Positions 10,742-23,325 of a stretch of 64,000 nucleotides of DNA are shown here, piece after piece (within the stretch, counting starts at the first letter, position 1; each line of letters starts with the position of its first letter). Below the pieces are notes generated by a model, which ran no database searches, was not told where the DNA came from, and saw nothing but the letters and a program-made list of their open reading frames with translations. The position numbers were made by a program, and so were the translations under genes. This stretch comes from Macrostomum hystrix (taxonomy: Eukaryota > Platyhelminthes > Macrostomidae), in contig CATNEN010000038.1 of NCBI GenBank assembly GCA_950097015.1, positions 5,191,001 through 5,255,000 on the forward strand, in the 5' to 3' direction.

Positions 10742-12676
10742 TCAAGCCCTAATATGATGATGATTATCTGAATTATCACGATGATCATTTACGGTGCACG
10801 GACCGGGCCTTTGATAGCCGCCGGGTCCTGATTCATCCAGTTGGATTGCGCCATCATCGGGTTGTGCCTGCGGTTCATCAACATGGTCTACTTCATTCGG
10901 TCGGTGAAGCAGTAGTTTAAGTAGCCTCGAGGTTTCAATCAATTGGTTCTCGCCGAGCTTTTTGATAGCAATTTCAACTTTCTTTATGGATATCCTACAA
11001 TCTTCGGCAGTTTTACGCTTCTTTTTTGCTTCAGATGCTTCAGATCGGTAAAAATAGAAAATTAGAGCGCCAACAGCTAGCAAAGCTGCAGCAAGTGGGA
11101 TAGTCAAAGGCGAAGCTGATGCAGCAGCCACAGATGAAGCTACCGCTGATTTAGCAGCCACAGATGAAGCTACCGCTGATTTAGCAGCCACAGATAAAGC
11201 TACCGCTGATTTAGCAGCCACAGATGAAGCGACCGCTGATTTAGCAGCCACAGATGAAGCTGCCGCTGATGCAGCAGCCACAGATGAAGCGACCGCTGAT
11301 TTAGCAGCCACAGATAAAGCTACCGCTGATTTAGCAGCCACAGATGAAGCTACCGCTGATTTAGCAGCCACAGATGAAGCTGCCGCTGATGTAGCAGCCA
11401 CAGATGAAGCTACCACTGATTTAGCAGCCACAGATGAAGCGACCGCTGATTTAGCAGCCACAGATAAAGCTACCGCTGATTTAGCAGCCACAGATGAAGC
11501 TGCCGCTGATGTAGCAGCCACAGATGAAGCTACCACTGATTTAGCAGCCACAGATAAAGCTACCACTGATTTAGCAGCCACAGATGAAGCTACCGCTGAT
11601 TTAGCAGCCACAGATAAAGCTACCGCTGATTTAGCAGCCACAGATGAAGCTACCGCTGATTTAGCAGCCACAGATAAAGCTACCGCTGATTTAGCAGCCA
11701 CAGATAAAGCGACCGCTGATTTAGCAGCCACAGATAAAGCTACCGCTGATGTAGCAGCCCCAGATGAAGCTGCCGCTGATTTAGCAGCCACAGATGAAGC
11801 TACCGCTGATGTAGCAGCCCCAGATGAAGCTGCCGCTGATTTAGCAGCCCCAGATGAAGCTGCCGCTGATTTAGCAGCCACAGATGAAGCTACCGCTGAT
11901 TTAACAGCCACAGATGAAGCTACCGCTGATTTAGCAGCCACAGATGAAGCTGCCGCTGATTTAACAGCCACAGATGAAGCTGCCGCTGATTTAACAGCCA
12001 CAGATGAAGCTGCCGCTGATTTAACAGCCACAGATGAAGCTGCCGCTGATTTAACAGCCACGGATGAAGCTACCGGTGATTTAACAGCCACAGATAAAGT
12101 CATGGCGCCTAAACCAAAAGCCACTACTTCAGCTCCAGAAATCCAACGACCAATTACCTTACCGATAGCTACTGACTTTTCTGAGTTTTCGGCTTCGTCT
12201 TTCAGTGCTCTACAAAGCGAATACAATTTAGAATCGTGTTTACTGTTAAAAATTTTCCGCACATTTGCCAGACACACTTTATGCAGCACGTTGAAGGACT
12301 CGACAAAGGAGTGAGTTTGCTCAAGACTTGTCATAATTTCTTCTTCACTCACTTTGCTCCGCTTCAAACTGGAGGTATAAATTAATTTTTTTGTTACTCG
12401 AATTTGTTGTTGAAGACGCTTCAACTGTTTTACAAGGGCGTCAGTTGACGCAATGCCTTCTTTCAGCTGAAATTGCAACTCGATTTGAATTTTACTCACC
12501 ACCAGAAATTCTTCGCTTTTTTCAACAAAGTCAGCAGCATCACTTAATGTTTTCCTGATTAACTCCAGTTGCACTGTCATTGAATCGGTTTTTAATTCTA
12601 CGATAGACAGCGTCTGCTGGCACCTTTGAGCCAGAAATCGCCTTCGGTGGTGTTTCTGAGAATCAGCTTCTTTCAT
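10742..12676 (-). CDS. Decapeptide-repeat protein with C-terminal membrane anchor
   Basis: Single open frame of 644 residues from the first in-frame ATG (12676-12674, MKEADSQKHH); the frame stays open a little upstream through non-ATG codons. Residues 1-185 are polar and look helical or coiled-coil. A short hydrophobic stretch (VVAFGLGAMTLSVAV) follows. Residues about 196-515 are 32 copies of a ten-residue repeat of type SVAAKSAVAS, rich in Ala, Ser and Val with one Lys per unit. A strong membrane helix (ALLAVGALIFYFYR, about 525-547) is followed by a basic and acidic tail. I do not recognise the family. The non-repeat ends and intact frame through 960 bp of repeats favour a real gene. It may be a tail-anchored or bitopic protein whose repeats form an amphipathic helix, but function is unknown. 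Its upstream neighbour is MBLAC1 on the same strand. Confidence 0.6.
   Translation of the reverse strand: MKEADSQKHHRRRFLAQRCQQTLSIVELKTDSMTVQLELIRKTLSDAADFVEKSEEFLVVSKIQIELQFQLKEGIASTDALVKQLKRLQQQIRVTKKLIYTSSLKRSKVSEEEIMTSLEQTHSFVESFNVLHKVCLANVRKIFNSKHDSKLYSLCRALKDEAENSEKSVAIGKVIGRWISGAEVVAFGLGAMTLSVAVKSPVASSVAVKSAAASSVAVKSAAASSVAVKSAAASSVAVKSAAASSVAAKSAVASSVAVKSAVASSVAAKSAAASSGAAKSAAASSGAATSAVASSVAAKSAAASSGAATSAVALSVAAKSAVALSVAAKSAVALSVAAKSAVASSVAAKSAVALSVAAKSAVASSVAAKSVVALSVAAKSVVASSVAATSAAASSVAAKSAVALSVAAKSAVASSVAAKSVVASSVAATSAAASSVAAKSAVASSVAAKSAVALSVAAKSAVASSVAAASAAASSVAAKSAVASSVAAKSAVALSVAAKSAVASSVAAKSAVASSVAAASASPLTIPLAAALLAVGALIFYFYRSEASEAKKKRKTAEDCRISIKKVEIAIKKLGENQLIETSRLLKLLLHRPNEVDHVDEPQAQPDDGAIQLDESGPGGYQRPGPCTVNDHRDNSDNHHHIRA
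11131..12090. repeat. 30-bp coding minisatellite, 32 units
   Basis: Exact 30-bp register with only substitutions: CAGATGAAGC then TACCGCTGAT then TTAGCAGCCA, as read on the plus strand. Variants (GATAAAGC, TGCCGC, TTAACAG, GTAGCAG) are patchily shared between distant units, suggesting unequal exchange. The period keeps the minus-strand frame of the decapeptide protein. Confidence 0.97.
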
Positions 12677-13658
12677 GATGAGTAAACTGGAATTCAGGTT
12701 CACCAACGAAATGGCAAGATGATCCTAGCGGCCTAACTCATTAAAGCCCCATCTCATTACAACACTTATCACTTAAGCAAGAAAGCGATGTGCGCCTCAG
12801 GAGAGAAATTCTTTACAGCTCAAATTCTATTGGTCCTCGTAGCTCGTATTGGGCTAGCCGAGAGCAGTATCTAGCATAGAATTTTTTACTGAAACGCCTT
12901 ACTTTCCTAAGTAGTTCGATTAGCAAATTCTGTATAAATAGGAAATATATCCGTCATGGTAGTGGGGTTAAAATGAGGAACCCCCCCCTACAAGACCTCG
13001 CATAGTACATTAGACAGTGTAATACAAGGCATAGTATAATCCATTAAGTATTAAGCTTGATACCAAAGAACAGATACTAGTATAACCCAGTAGGTATTGT
13101 ATAATTAATTAGAATCTAGATGCACTAAAATACAGACTCTGCTGGTCATGAGTATAACTATATGAGCACTGACTCATAGCTGGCAAACGTCCAAAAAAAG
13201 TACAACCAAGTGCAAACAAATCAGAAAAGGGTTTCAATTTACAATTCATATTTAGTTAAAAATGGCAACAAACGGGATAAGCAAAAGCAAATCCTGAAAA
13301 ATTATTTATTTAACCGAAAACTTTCCATTTTCAATAAGCAACCTTAGTCGACCGGGAAAATGAATGCCACATATTGAATGCAAACAAGCGACATTTTTTG
13401 TTATCAGTCCAACATAACATGTCATAACTGTCTAAAATACAAATTTAGGTTTTGTAAATGACAAATTGTGAAGAACTTGACCTGTGACTTTATCAACAAT
13501 TGATACGTAGTTCATAAAGTAGTTGTTAAAGCGACAAGAATAATAGTGACGTAGTAGTTTTAGTCAAACTAACGAATTCCTCTTCTCAAAGAAAAAGAGG
13601 TCAAAAATATGAGTTCGAATTTCACACGTAGCGACAGTTGGCCAGACACTGTCTATGG
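12677..13658. other. Intergenic stretch between two minus-strand genes
   Basis: Contains the probable promoter of the decapeptide-repeat gene (just above 12676) and the 3' flank of MBLAC1 (just below 13659). A minus-strand AATAAA lies near 13308 but is distant from the MBLAC1 stop. I see nothing else. Confidence 0.4.
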
Positions 13659-16600
13659 TCAAATCTCCTCGACACTAACGGTACGGCGAAATTCCGGCTT
13701 AACCCGGAAGGCGGCCCCGTGGCCAGGTACCACGGCTTGTACCTTGTGCAGTATCCGGCTCCTCTGGTCCGCCTGCACCTCGGCGTTGGCAGAGCGGCTC
13801 ATCCACTGGGCGTCGCCGTCGTCACCAAAGTCGCCTTCGGACTCGAATAGATCTCCGGCGATGGCCACCTGTGAGGCACAAATCGAAGGCGATTCTCTCA
13901 ATAGATACTGTGCTCAACTGATTCTCTCAACAGATACTGTGCTCAACTGATTCTCTTAACAGATACTGTGCACAACTGATTCTCTCAACAGATTACTGTG
14001 CTCAACTGATTCTCTCAACAGATACTGTGCGCAACTGATTCTCTTAACAGATACTGTGCTCAACTGATTTTCTCAACAGATACTGTGCTCAACTGATTCT
14101 CTCAACAGATACTGTGCTCAACTGATTCTCTCAACAGATACTGTGCTCAACTGATTCTCTCAACAGATACTGTGCTCAACTGATTCTCTCAACAGATACT
14201 GTGCTCAACTGATTCTCTCAACAGATACTGTGCTCAACTGATTCTCTCAACAGATACTGTGCTCAACTGATTCTCTTAACAGATACTGTGCTCAACTGAT
14301 TCTCTCAACAGATACTGTGCTCAACTGATTTTCTCAACAGATACTGTGCTCAACTGATTCTCTTAACAGATACTATGCTCAACTGATTCTCTCAACAGAT
14401 ACTGTGCTCAACTGATTCTCTTAACAGATACTGTGCTCAACTGATTCTCTCAACAGATACTGTGCTCAACTGATTCTCTTAACAGATACTATGCTCAACT
14501 GATTCTCTTAACAGATACTGTGCTCAACTGATTCTCTCAACAGATACTGTGCTCAACTGATTCTCTCAACAGATACTGTGCTCAACTGATTCTCTAAACA
14601 GATATTGTGCTCAACTGATTCTCTCAACAGATACTGTGCTCAACTGATTCTCTCAACAGATACTGTGCTCAACTGATTCTCTCAACAGATACTGTGCTCA
14701 ACTGATTCTCTCAACAGATACTGTGCTCAACTGATTCTCTCAACAGATACTGTGCTCAACTGATTCTCTCAACAGATACTGTGCTTAACTGATTCTCTAA
14801 ACAGATACTGTGCTCAACTGATTCTCTCAACAGATACTGTGCTCAACTGATTCTCTTAACAGATACTGTGCTCAACTGATTCTCTCAACAGATACTGTGC
14901 TCAACTGATTTTCTCAACAGATACTGTGCTCAACTGATTCTCTTAACAGATACTATGCTCAACTGATTCTCTCAACAGATACTGTGCTCAACTGATTCTC
15001 TTAACAGATACTGTGCTCAACTGATTCTCTCAACAGATACTGTGCTCAACTGATTCTCTTAACAGATACTATGCTCAACTGATTCTCTTAACAGATACTG
15101 TGCTCAACTGATTCTCTCAACAGATACTGTGCTCAACTGATTCTCTTAACAGATACTATACTCAACTGATTCTCTCAACAGATACTGTGCTCAACTGATT
15201 CTCTCAACAGATACTGTGCTCAACTGATTCTCTTAACAGATACTGTGCTCAACTGATTCTCTCAACAGATACTGTGCTCAACTGATTCTCTCAACAGATA
15301 CTGTGCTCAACTGATTCTCTCAACAGATACTGTGCTCAACTGATTCTCTTAACAGATACTGTGCTCAACTGATTCTCTCAACAGATACTGTGCTCAACTG
15401 ATTCTCTTAACAGATACTATGCTCAACTGATTCTCTCAACAGATACTGTGCTCAACTGATTTTCTCAACAGATACTGTGCTCAACTGATTCTCTCAACAG
15501 ATACTGTGCTCAACTGATTCTCTCAACAGATACTATGCTCAACTGATTCTCTCAACAGATACTGTGCTCAACTGATTCTCTCAACAGATACTGTGCTCAA
15601 CTGATTTTCTCAACAGATACTGTGCTCAACTGATTCTCTTAACAGATACTATGCTCAACTGATTCTCTCAACAGATACTGTGCTCAACTGATTCTCTCAA
15701 CAGATACTGTGCTCAACTGATTCTCTTAACAGATACTGTGCTCAACTGATTCTCTCAACAGATACTATGCTCAACTGATTCTCTCAACAGATACTGTGCT
15801 CAACTGATTCTCTCAACAGATACTGTGCTCAACTGATTTTCTCAACAGATACTGTGCTCAACTGATTCTCTTAACAGATACTATGCTCAACTGATTCTCT
15901 CAACAGATACTGTGCTCAACTGATTCTCTTAACAGATACTGTGCTCAACTGATTCTCTCAACAGATACTGTGCTCAACTGATTCTCTCAACAGATAGTAC
16001 TGTGCGCAACTGATTCTCTTAACAGATACTGTGCTCAACTGATTCTCTCAACAGATACTGTGCTCAACTGATTCTCTCAACAGATACAAGGTGCTCAACT
16101 GATTCTCTCAACTGATACTGTGCTCAACTGATTCTCTCAACATATGCTGTGCTAAACTGATTCTCTCAATAGATACTGTGCTCAACTGATTCTCTCAGCA
16201 GATACAGTGCTCAACTGATTATCTTAACAGATACTGTGCTCAACTGATTCTCTCAACATATACTGTGCTCAACTGATTCTCTCAACAGATACTGTGCTCA
16301 ACTGATTCTCTCAACAGATACTGTGCTCAACTGATTCTCTCAACAGATACTGTGCTCAACTGATTCTCTCAACAGATACTGTGCTCAACTGATTCTCTCA
16401 ACAGATACTGTGCTCAACTGATTCTCTCAACAGATACTGTGCTCAACTGATTCTCTCAACAGATACTGTGCTCAACTGATTCTCTCAACAGATACTGTGC
16501 TCAACTGATTCTCTCAACAGATACTGTGCTCAACTGATTCTCTCAACAGATACTGTGCTTAACTGATTCTCTAAACAGATACTGTGCTCAACTGATTCTC

Positions 16601-18365
16601 TCAACAGATACTGTGCTCAACTGATTCTCTTAACAGATACTGTGCTCAACTGATTCTCTCAACAGATACTGTGCTCAACTGATTCTCTTAACAGATACTA
16701 TACTCAACTGATTCTCTCAACAGATACTGTGCTCAACTGATTCTCTCAACAGATACTGTGCTCAACTGATTCTCTTAACAGATACTGTGCTCAACTGATT
16801 CTCTCAACAGATACTGTGCTCAACTGATTCTCTCAACAGATACTGTGCTCAACTGATTCTCTCAACAGATACTGTGCTCAACTGATTCTCTTAACAGATA
16901 CTGTGCTCAACTGATTCTCTCAACAGATACTGTGCTCAACTGATTCTCTTAACAGATACTATGCTCAACTGATTCTCTCAACAGATACTGTGCTCAACTG
17001 ATTCTCTCAACAGATACTGTGCTCAACTGATTCTCTCAACAGATACTGTGCTCAACTGATTCTCTTAACAGATACTGTGCTCAACTGATTCTCTCAACAG
17101 ATACTGTGCTCAACTGATTCTCTCAACAGATACTGTGCTCAACTGATTCTCTCAACAGATACTGTGCTCAACTGATTCTCTTAACAGATACTGTGCTCAA
17201 CTGATTCTCTCAACAGATACTGTGCTCAACTGATTCTCTTAACAGATACTATGCTCAACTGATTCTCTCAACAGATACTGTGCTCAACTGATTTTCTCAA
17301 CAGATACTGTGCTCAACTGATTCTCTCAACAGATACTGTGCTCAACTGATTCTCTCAACAGATACTATGCTCAACTGATTCTCTCAACAGATACTGTGCT
17401 CAACTGATTCTCTCAACAGATACTGTGCTCAACTGATTTTCTCAACAGATACTGTGCTCAACTGATTCTCTTAACAGATACTATGCTCAACTGATTCTCT
17501 CAACAGATACTGTGCTCAACTGATTCTCTCAACAGATACTGTGCTTAACTGATTCTCTAAACAGATACTGTGCTCAACTGATTCTCTCAACAGATACTGT
17601 GCTCAACTGATTCTCTCAACAGATACTGTGCTCAACTGATTCTCTCAACAGATACTGTGCTCAACTGATTCTCTCAACAGATACTGTGCTCAACTGATTC
17701 TCTAAACAGATACTGTGCTCAACTGATTCTCTCAACAGATACTGTGCTCAACTGATTCTCTCAACAGATACTGTGCTCAACTGATTCTCTCAACAGATAC
17801 TGTGCTCAACTGATTCTCTAAACAGATACTGTGCTCAACTGATTCTCTCAACAGATACTGTGCTCAACTGATTCTCTCAACAGATACGGCAGAAAGTCCT
17901 CACAGTGATCTCAGATTCTTCCTCCGTTTTGAAGGCCTCAAACAGCGGCCCAGACGCGGTTCTGACCAGCACGGTGACGTCATCAGACGAATGCCCGGGC
18001 GTGTGCACAACGCGAACAAATTCGTCCAACTCGTAGGCGATGCCAGAGCGAAAGTCGTGCGACAAAAACTGATCCGGCGCTTTGGCAATGTCGCAGCCTA
18101 CAATCATTAGGCTGGCGCTGCTAGAAAACATGGCCAGGTTGCCGATGTGATCGATGTGGCCGTGTGTGCAGATCACCATGCCAATGTCAGATGGGGCAAC
18201 GCCACGCGTAGCTAGCAAGTTGACTAGCTGCTCTGTTTCCCAGGGGCCGCCAATGTCAACCAGGATGTTTTGGTTGCTGGGGCCTCTAATTAGGGTGATG
18301 GTGCAGCCGCTACACTCTGGTGAGCTGTAGCCAGCTCGCAGGACATCAACTGTGTAAGGAGAAGC
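13659..18365 (-). CDS. mblac1: Metallo-beta-lactamase domain-containing protein 1
   Basis: Two exons are visible: 18365-17904 and 13868-13659, joined in phase 0 (donor ACT|GTGAGG, acceptor CCTCACAG|GTG). Together they encode 223 residues plus stop. All metal-ligand motifs of the MBL fold are present: THGHIDH, TPGHS, AGDLFE (in the second exon) and PGHG. The block ILVDIGGPWETEQLVNLL is very close to vertebrate MBLAC1. Vertebrate MBLAC1 is reported as a nuclease acting in histone pre-mRNA 3' processing; that role is from the family. The frame is open to 18425 but without an ATG, and a good acceptor lies at 18366, so a short 5' exon with the start codon is probably missing from this model. The 4035-nt intron consists almost only of a 29-bp minisatellite. 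Confidence 0.9.
13891..17887. repeat. 29-bp minisatellite, about 137 copies, fills MBLAC1 intron
   Basis: Tandem array of a 29-bp unit containing CTCAACTGATTCTC and AACAGATACTGTG. It occupies all but about 38 nt of the MBLAC1 intron (13869-17903). Rare variants (TATACTC at about 15160 and 16700; GCTTAACTG near 14782, 16558 and 17541) recur at long distance, showing that multi-unit blocks were duplicated. A few units near 15995-16250 carry small insertions or substitutions. Confidence 0.97.
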
Positions 18366-21300
18366 CTGGAGAGTGCATGGAGGAACGAAGTTAGTCGACT
18401 GATATATTATGAAAGCCTCAGTCAAAAGTTCTATCGAGTAATCATTGCCTTATTAAATAACTTTTGTTTGAATTTCAATTTACAAAAAAACCATTTCTTA
18501 GACATTAGCTTAAAAACTTTATCAACCTAAATATTTACCTGCTTCATCCACTTGTCTGATCAGATGCTTGCTCGATAAAAAATATCGCTGGCTGAAAACT
18601 ATTGATCAAACTGCATGCCTAAAGAACAGTATACATCATTTGACTACAAGCTTAAGATTAGAATTTTGCTAGGTCACAGGTCACAGCTAGCAAATCACAG
18701 GTACAGGTAAATCTTCTAATTCTTGATATGCAAGTAAAGTCTAAATCAAAAAAGCATGGCAGTCAAAAAAAGAAGAATATTTTGTCTTTTTTTACAATTA
18801 GAATGTCATTAAATGTGATGCTTGAAAATCATTAAATTATATTGATAAATGATCAGCACCACAAGATAGCTTTTGTATAGACCGTGTCAAACTAGAAGTC
18901 TAGCTATACTTACTAACTATAATTAAAAGCCTTTGAACTCCATAAAAAAAGGGATTCAAAGAGCAAGACAATGTCTGTCTTACATTGCTTAGAAAATGAC
19001 CCAAATTTTTTAGAGTTGGAATGTAAAGAATGCAAAATGTAATTTAATAGTAAAAACAGCCCTCACGACTGTGAGGTTCATGAAATGAAGCTAGTTTAAA
19101 AACAGAAGTAAATTATAAAAAGAAAATGAATTACAAAAATTGTTTTTTTCCAGCTTTCTAAGGACACAAAGTTTAATAAATAAACTAAATTCTAAAGGAC
19201 TCATTTTGAAGGACACAAAACTCATAGCTTTGTTCAATAAATGATTTCCCTTTTAGACAACCCTTTCTCCACTCACTTGCCTAAGCAGATTTCTCCCTAC
19301 CAACCTTATGCGCTGTTATATCGAATTAATATAGATGATTTACATCTGTAGACTGAAATTACAGGCTACCTAAATAATCAAACAAAAATTGACATAAACA
19401 AAATGAAAACTTGCAATTGACTATAATAAAAAAACATAAATATAGTATTTGAAATTTTGTGACTTTAGAAGCAATTTCTTGCAAAATATACACCTAAGCT
19501 AAACAAACTATTAAACTAACATTTGTCAAGTTTCTGGACTACTAAACAAAGACAAAGGGATTAGACTAACACTGACTTCTAGGCATAATTTCTCTCATAC
19601 TGATCCTACAACTATTGATATTTTTTTATTAAATGGTCTGCAGTTATGAAGCAGGAAGTTTTGGAAAGTTCATCAATTGTCAATGAACAACAATGGAAAG
19701 TTAGGCATAAAGTTGGGCAGTAATCCAAAGAATCACTACAAAGTAGACTACAACTGAATTCAACTTAATAGGTTTCACAATAGTTAGTCAGTGCTCCCCC
19801 ATACATGCACATAGTAAGGAATGAACATTGTATCAAGGTTGAGATGAATTGAATGCTTTAATTCTTGAGATTCAGAAAACCAATATACAACCTGCCAAGA
19901 CAGTCAGGTTTGATATTAGCCAAGTGCAAATTAACAACACATATTAAATAATTATTTACATTTCCAATGTCTGCCCTATCCTTCACACTTCTTGCAAATA
20001 TTGTGGAATATTTGTCAACAGTATCAAACTTGTGAAATAGGTTTACAAACCTAGGCCTACAAACTGTGAGAACACAGTATAGAAATTAGTATTGAAGTGA
20101 TAACTAAAGGGTTGGATCTAAGTGAAGTATAAAAATCATATAAAGGGAGTTATTGAGTGTCAAAATCCTCTAAAGGGTGTTTTTGAGTACATTAACCGAT
20201 ATAAGAGTAATTCTGTATTTTGTATGTGGGGGTAACTGATACCTTCTAATCCTCTGGAAGCCTAAGTAAGACTGTACATAAAGAATTAAATATGTGAAAA
20301 AAATTAAAAAAAGTTAAACCTGTAGTTTATGGCATAGAGGTATTCAAATACTCTGAAATAATTGTATTCATAACTGATAATAAGTTTCTTGCCACTAGGA
20401 CACAGATAATGTATGCTACCATAGAGTAATTCAAGCTCAATAGTATATAAAATATGTTATACTGGTTGATAAATAGTTATAATCTTATTATCTTGTTATT
20501 ATATCATTATATGCAAGATAAATTAGACTTATAAGAAAAGAGCCCTACAGCACTTGTGGATAAAGTTCTTTAATAGATTTGACAAAAAAGAAAAGAAAAT
20601 TCCATAAGTCAATAACCATAGTCCTTTTGTCTCTAGTAACTTTAGGTCTCCAGTCATTAAGTCATAAACGACTATCATGCTGTCACTGTTATTTTTCTTG
20701 ATGAAAAAAGCAAGTCATATAGTAAAAAAAAAGTGCAAAATTTACTGATAATACAAACTAAAGACGGAATTAAATTTAGTGTATGCACTCAAATCATCAT
20801 TTATTTCACAGTCTCACAGATACATCACATGAGTAACGAGTTTTAAAAAACGAGGAAAATTCTCGAAAGATTATTTCTTGGAATATAGAAAAAGTTAAAT
20901 TCGTGACTATTTTAATAGCACTGAGCATTGAAACAAAACTTGAATAATCCCTTTTTCGTGATGCTGCTTTTATTCAAATATAAAATTCTCATGTGGGCCT
21001 AAACCAGCGCCTAGATCGAGTGTAATAACAGAACATTTACTCACCCATTCTATTTACTTCTTTAGTTACAACTTTCTGTTAGTCCCAAAAACTATTTCCT
21101 TTGTGACTTCGTCTTGTTGGCGTTTCCGTTGGTCAACTTCTGTCTACACTCAAATGTATTGTGTCGCTGACTACAATATTTTCCTTAAATATCGATTATT
21201 TGTATTTAAAATGCCATTTAGATTTTAATTGAATTGATAACTAATTCTGACGAAGGCGAAGGAAAGGGAAAAAGGCTGCCATATTTTTGAAGATTTTTAT

Positions 21301-23325
21301 CTATAGGGCCTATATAGGCCTAGTATATATGACTTTGTTTTTATATATTTACATTGGCTTAGGCCTATATTATTTATAATATAGTATAAACACTATAATA
21401 ACCTTTACTTCTAAATATATAAACTTTCATGTGTTGTTTGACTGTGTATATGTCGGTGGATAATTTTGATATCTCCTCTCCTCTTAAAGCTCTGGCAACT
21501 CAATATTCAAGCTTATGCATGGAAAATTTTTTAATTTTCCGAGGAAGGCTATAGGCTATTTTAATTATGAAATTTCTAGTTTAACTTTAAGATCCCTAAC
21601 AAGCATAAATGTGTGTTAGGCCCTAATAGGCCCCTAGCATTGATTAGCTGACTATATCTCACCCTTCCCTTGTGGAAAATTAAATGGTTACATAGAAACT
21701 GCCACTTATCTGTTTAGTGTATTTTATCTCCAGTGGATGGTTGGCAGTTAGGTTGAAAACAGAGTAAAGGAGAGGCATATATTAACTCCCTCTCTTTAGC
21801 CTATTGGCACAGAGGGGGTGTCACAAGTCAGCTGCTATCTATTAAAATTTGCACCTTTGACTGGGCAAAGAGGTGGCAGTTGCAGACAGTTAAAGTATAG
21901 GCATATCTATTGAAACTCATACCTCTGAATGGGAGGAGAGAAGAAAGGGCTGTTTTATACTAATAAGGAAGGTCAGTTTGATTTAATTAGTAATAGCTCA
22001 TACACTTTCTTGGTAGAAGAGGTAGGCCTTTCACAATAAATTTATTTACACTTGCACTTTTGACTTATTAAAGATAGTAAAATGCTTATAAATAGGGCTT
22101 GGTCTGGATAGTCACTGTACAACCTTCTACTACTACTAATTCTACTTCTTAGCCTAGTAAAGTCTTCATTAGTTTGTTATTTTGATATATTTTTCCTGCT
22201 TTAATTAAATTTCTTTAGCTAGGCCCCTATGACTGTTCTGGAAACAGTGCTATATACTTATAGAAAAAAGTTTATAATCTGTAGATGAGATCAAGGTCTG
22301 CATTCTTTTTTGAGTTTTTTACTGTGTGACAGTCTCACTTTAGAGTCTATTTCTCTATTTTTTTATGCAACCAGCCAGTTGGCATTCATTAGGCCTTTTA
22401 TTGTTTAAAGCTTAGTCAGACATTAGCCTACTTTGTCATATACCATTGTAGACAACTCAATTTAAAACTGCTGCTATGACTATGTGTGAGGATAAGTAAA
22501 AATGAGGCTAAACTGTGAGAGAATAAGTCCCTTTCTTCTTTTCTTATTCTTGACTTGAGACCAGACAATGGTATAAGAGTTTCAACCACAAGGTTTGTCA
22601 TTTGTAATGTATACACTTTTTTAATATGATTGCAATAGTCTGGATCATTTATTATATGCCCAAAAATTGGGCATGCCTTGGTGTTGCCTACCCAATAGGG
22701 CACTTGCCTCATATTAAATTTTTGGCATGCAAACTCAGTGATTAAGGTGGTTATGATGCATGTGTAGCACTAGTAACTAATAGACCTAGTAAATAGTAAA
22801 TATGGTTGTCAACTATAGAAAATATTCTTTGTTCCACTGGCCATTTAAAATTTATCAGATTTTTTGTTAAAACTTTTAAGCACACTAAATAAACTGTTCA
22901 AATTGTGCCCTTTTGTTTTTTAGTTTTTCTGGCATGCACCTAGCATGATCTGGACTATGCTGTGATCCCTCAAATGGTGAATCTGTTCCTAAAATTGTAT
23001 ATGGGGATAAGGTAATGAAAGTGAGGGGAATTGGTTTTTTCTCCAATTGCTTCCATGGTCAATTAAAAAGATAGTATTACAACCATAATTTAATTTTCTG
23101 CTTTTTTAAATCTTAGTTACTACCTTAACTTATGACTTATATATATATAATGTAGCCATCATGTACCCTTTCCTTTGAATTTTTTAGATATGCTATATTC
23201 ATAGATCTTATGAAATGTTCTTATCTTGAATTTTTTGTTATTATAGCTCAATTCAATAGTTACTACAGCCAGTAGTAACTATTATATAATATTATTTAAA
23301 AAACAGATCTCTGACTAAAGAAGCA
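18366..23325. other. Large AT-rich region without a recognised gene
   Basis: About 5 kb between the last visible MBLAC1 exon and the WDR26 start codon. No long open frame, array or element is visible. It may hold the missing 5' exon of MBLAC1, a non-coding 5' exon of WDR26 and both promoters, since the two genes diverge. From about 21300 to 22460 the motif TAGGCCT and close variants occur unusually often. Confidence 0.5.

Noticed and set aside
13891-17887. CRISPR-like array
   Set aside because: Units are directly adjacent without unique spacers, and the context is an animal intron.
18366-18425. Start of MBLAC1 at 18425
   Set aside because: The frame there begins with TTG and has no ATG; a pyrimidine-rich acceptor at 18366 fits an upstream exon better.
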